Assembly (NCBI GenBank): GCA_915063485.1
Contig: CAJZDJ010000003.1
Location: 1 to 44,160, forward strand
DNA length: 44,160 nt
Direction of reading: 5' to 3'
Source of the DNA: an uncultured Actinomyces sp.
Lineage (GTDB): Bacteria > Actinomycetota > Actinomycetes > Actinomycetales > Actinomycetaceae
Below are positions 41,904 through 44,160 of the stretch, piece by piece; the first letter of the stretch is position 1; each line of letters opens with the position of its first letter. A program made the position numbers and the translations under genes. The notes under the pieces were generated by a model that was not told the DNA's origin, made no database searches, and worked only from the letters and a program-made list of their open reading frames with translations.

Positions 41904-44113
41904 GTGACAACACAGCGCATGACGCCTTAGCACTAGCGGTACCTGTTGACTCCTGGGTACTTAGCGACATTGCTTATGGCCGTCACTACAACCCCCATGA
42001 GGTCCTAGGCGGCCACCCCGGCGAGCACGGCGTTACCATCCGTACCGTGCGCCACCTGGCTGACGCCGTCGAGATCGTAACCGAAAACGGCACCTACCCG
42101 GCCGTCCACGAACGGGACGGTATTTGGCTAGCAGTCCTACCTGGCAACGAGGTGCCCGACTACCGCGTTAAGGCCACCTATGGTGACCAGGTGGTAGAAG
42201 CCGATGACCCCTACCGCTTCCTGCCCACCCTAGGTGACATTGACACCTACCTGATCGGTGAAGGCCGCCACGAAGAACTGTGGAAGGTACTAGGTGCTCA
42301 CATCAAGCACTTCTCCGGTCCGATGGGTGAAGTTAGCGGTGTGGCCTTCTCAGTTTGGGCCCCCAATGCTCGCGCTGTGCGCGTAGTTGGTGACTTCAAC
42401 TACTGGGATGGCAGCGCCACCGCCATGCGTTCGCTAGGCGCCTGTGGTGTTTGGGAACTGTTCGTGCCCGGCGTCGGCGTCGGCGCCCGCTACAAGTTCG
42501 AGATCTGCCACCACGACGGCTCTTGGAAGCAGAAGGCTGACCCGCTAGCTCGCGCCACCGAAATCCCCCCGGCCACCGCCTCGGTAGTTACCGACGAGTT
42601 CCACCAGTGGCAGGACCAGGAGTGGATGGAGCAGCGCCCCCAGCGCGACCCGCACAACTCCCCCATGAGCATCTACGAGGTGCACGTGGGTTCTTGGCGT
42701 CAGGGTCTGGGCTACCGTGGCCTAGCTGACGAACTGATCCCCTACCTGAAGGAAACCGGCTTCACCCACGTGGAGTTCATGCCGGTAGCCGAGCACCCCT
42801 TCGGTGGTTCTTGGGGTTACCAGGTTTCCTCCTACTACGCCCCCACCGCCCGTTTCGGTACCCCTGACGACTTCCGCTACCTGGTAGACCAGCTACACCA
42901 GGCCGGCATCGGGGTAATTCTGGACTGGGTACCGGCCCACTTCCCCAAGGATGACTTCGCCTTGGCTCGCTTCGACGGCACCGCGCTGTACGAAGACCCC
43001 GACCCGCTGCGTGGCGAGCACCCCGACTGGGGTACCTACGTGTTCAACTTCGGCCGCCGCGAGGTGCGCAACTTCCTGGTTGCCAACGCTCTGTACTGGC
43101 TAGAAGAGTTCCACGTTGATGGCCTGCGCGTGGACGCCGTAGCTTCCATGCTTTACCTGGACTACTCGCGTAACGACGGCCAGTGGCGCCCCAACCAGTA
43201 CGGTGGCCGCGAGAACCTTGAGGCCATCAGCTTCCTACAGGAAGCCAACGCCACTGCCTACCGCAAGCACCCGGGCATCATCATGTGCGCCGAGGAATCC
43301 ACCGCTTGGCCGGGTGTTACCTCCCCCACCGATCAGGGTGGTCTGGGCTTTGGCCTCAAGTGGAACATGGGGTGGATGAACGACACCCTGCGTTACATGG
43401 CGGAAGACCCGGTTAACCGCCGCTGGCACCATGGTGAACTTACCTTCTCCCTGGTCTACGCCTTCTCTGAGCAGTTCATTTTGCCGCTCAGCCACGACGA
43501 GGTAGTCCACGGTAAGGGCTCACTGATCGCCAAGATGCCTGGTGACGACTGGCAAAAGCGCGCCAACCTGCGTGCCCTGTACGCCTACATGTGGTCTCAC
43601 CCCGGCAAGCAGCTACTGTTCATGGGGCAGGAATTTGGTCAGGGGGTTGAGTGGAACGCTGACAACTCCCTGGACTGGTGGCTGTTGGAGAACCCAGACC
43701 ACGCCGGTATCAAGCGCCTGATCACCGACCTCAACGCGCTATACAAGGCCACCCCGGCACTGTGGACCGAGGATTTCACCTACCACGGCTTTGAGTGGAT
43801 CAACGCTAACGATGGCGACCACAACGTCATTACCTACCTGCGTAAGGGGAAGGACGCTGAGGGCCGCAAGGACCTAATCGCCTGCATCGTGAACTTTGCT
43901 GGTAACCCCCACGAGGGCTACCGCGTGGGTCTACCCTTCCCCGGCAAGTGGGAGGAAGTACTCAACACTGACAGCGAGGACTACGCCGGCTCTGGGGTTA
44001 CCAACCCCGGCGTGCTTGAGGCTGAGGAGCTGCCCTGGGACGGCCAGAGCGCTTCGGTGCGTCTGCGCGTGCCTCCGCTGGGCGCTATCTTCCTGCGTCC
44101 GGTAGCTGACTGA
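41900..44113 (+). CDS. glgB: 1,4-alpha-glucan branching enzyme
   Basis: Introduces alpha-1,6 branches in the glucan made by GlgE, 737 aa. It has an N-terminal domain with [12 protein letters not shown], then CBM48 ([20 protein letters not shown]), and the GH13_9 core with [23 protein letters not shown], catalytic [17 protein letters not shown] (Asp412), [11 protein letters not shown] (Glu465) and [13 protein letters not shown] (Asp533). I chose the second ATG (41900), 8 nt after GGGAGG; the one at 41894 is too close to that site. It is the third gene of the glgE-mak-glgB operon. Confidence 0.97.
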   Translation: MSDNTAHDALALAVPVDSWVLSDIAYGRHYNPHEVLGGHPGEHGVTIRTVRHLADAVEIVTENGTYPAVHERDGIWLAVLPGNEVPDYRVKATYGDQVVEADDPYRFLPTLGDIDTYLIGEGRHEELWKVLGAHIKHFSGPMGEVSGVAFSVWAPNARAVRVVGDFNYWDGSATAMRSLGACGVWELFVPGVGVGARYKFEICHHDGSWKQKADPLARATEIPPATASVVTDEFHQWQDQEWMEQRPQRDPHNSPMSIYEVHVGSWRQGLGYRGLADELIPYLKETGFTHVEFMPVAEHPFGGSWGYQVSSYYAPTARFGTPDDFRYLVDQLHQAGIGVILDWVPAHFPKDDFALARFDGTALYEDPDPLRGEHPDWGTYVFNFGRREVRNFLVANALYWLEEFHVDGLRVDAVASMLYLDYSRNDGQWRPNQYGGRENLEAISFLQEANATAYRKHPGIIMCAEESTAWPGVTSPTDQGGLGFGLKWNMGWMNDTLRYMAEDPVNRRWHHGELTFSLVYAFSEQFILPLSHDEVVHGKGSLIAKMPGDDWQKRANLRALYAYMWSHPGKQLLFMGQEFGQGVEWNADNSLDWWLLENPDHAGIKRLITDLNALYKATPALWTEDFTYHGFEWINANDGDHNVITYLRKGKDAEGRKDLIACIVNFAGNPHEGYRVGLPFPGKWEEVLNTDSEDYAGSGVTNPGVLEAEELPWDGQSASVRLRVPPLGAIFLRPVAD

Positions 44114-44132
44114 GTCTAGCTAAACCCGCTGG

Positions 44133-44160
44133 CCGCCGCTAACAAAACCGTTAGCGGCGG
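44133..44160 (+). terminator. terminator after glgB, cut by the window end
   Basis: CCGCCGCTAAC (44133-44143) pairs perfectly with GTTAGCGGCGG (44150-44160) around a 6-nt loop. The window stops at the base of the stem, so the U-tract is not visible. Confidence 0.8.

Overview
The window looks like the chromosome of a host-associated actinobacterium, most likely Actinomycetaceae or a close relative. The evidence is gene content and order (rpmB, DAK2 kinase, recG, rsmD, coaD, yceD, rnc and mutM in one cluster; rplU-rpmA-obg next to rne), the GlgE alpha-glucan pathway, a GuaB3-type IMPDH-related protein, a GH112 galacto-N-biose phosphorylase (mucin or milk glycans), and TANNNT boxes placed exactly so as to give leaderless mRNAs. 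The species call is inference.

Layout. 1-5.1 kb is the accessory part: a short-repeat array, a DnaQ-like exonuclease, an AT-rich four-helix membrane protein between two 28-bp direct repeats, guaB3, a frameshifted and truncated IS256-type transposase, and a gene-free stretch rich in small repeats. It ends at the initiator tRNA-Met. The genes here are GC-rich and avoid the CTA and TTA leucine codons that are common right of the tRNA, so 5.1 kb may be an island edge or an assembly join. 5.2-10.9 kb (minus strand) holds a secreted Ser/Gly-rich protein, tRNA-Ala, then nadD, an Ala/Ser-rich membrane protein, rsfS and a histidine phosphatase. 11.0-14.1 kb holds a DeoR regulator and the GH112 phosphorylase, followed by a convergent DUF998 protein. 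15.2-20.2 kb (minus) holds rne, rplU, rpmA and obg.

20.3-29.8 kb is the most interesting region. cydAB (cytochrome bd oxidase) is followed by a strong terminator and then by an overlapping cydD-cydC-histidine kinase operon. The kinase has the GAF-GAF-HisKA_3-ATPase layout of mycobacterial DosS/DevS, and a DosR/NarL-type regulator lies convergently 8 bp away. About 190 bp upstream of cydA is GGGAC-N4-GTCCC, the core and spacing of the mycobacterial DosR box, followed by a nested inverted repeat and a tandem 17-bp repeat. I propose a Dos-like circuit controlling the bd oxidase. The kinase lacks the His that binds heme in DevS, so its signal may be different.

29.8-38.3 kb carries the conserved housekeeping cluster, without rpmF between yceD and rnc. 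38.4-44.1 kb carries glgE-mak-glgB, the maltose-1-phosphate route to glycogen-like alpha-glucan, without treS. The window ends inside a terminator hairpin after glgB.
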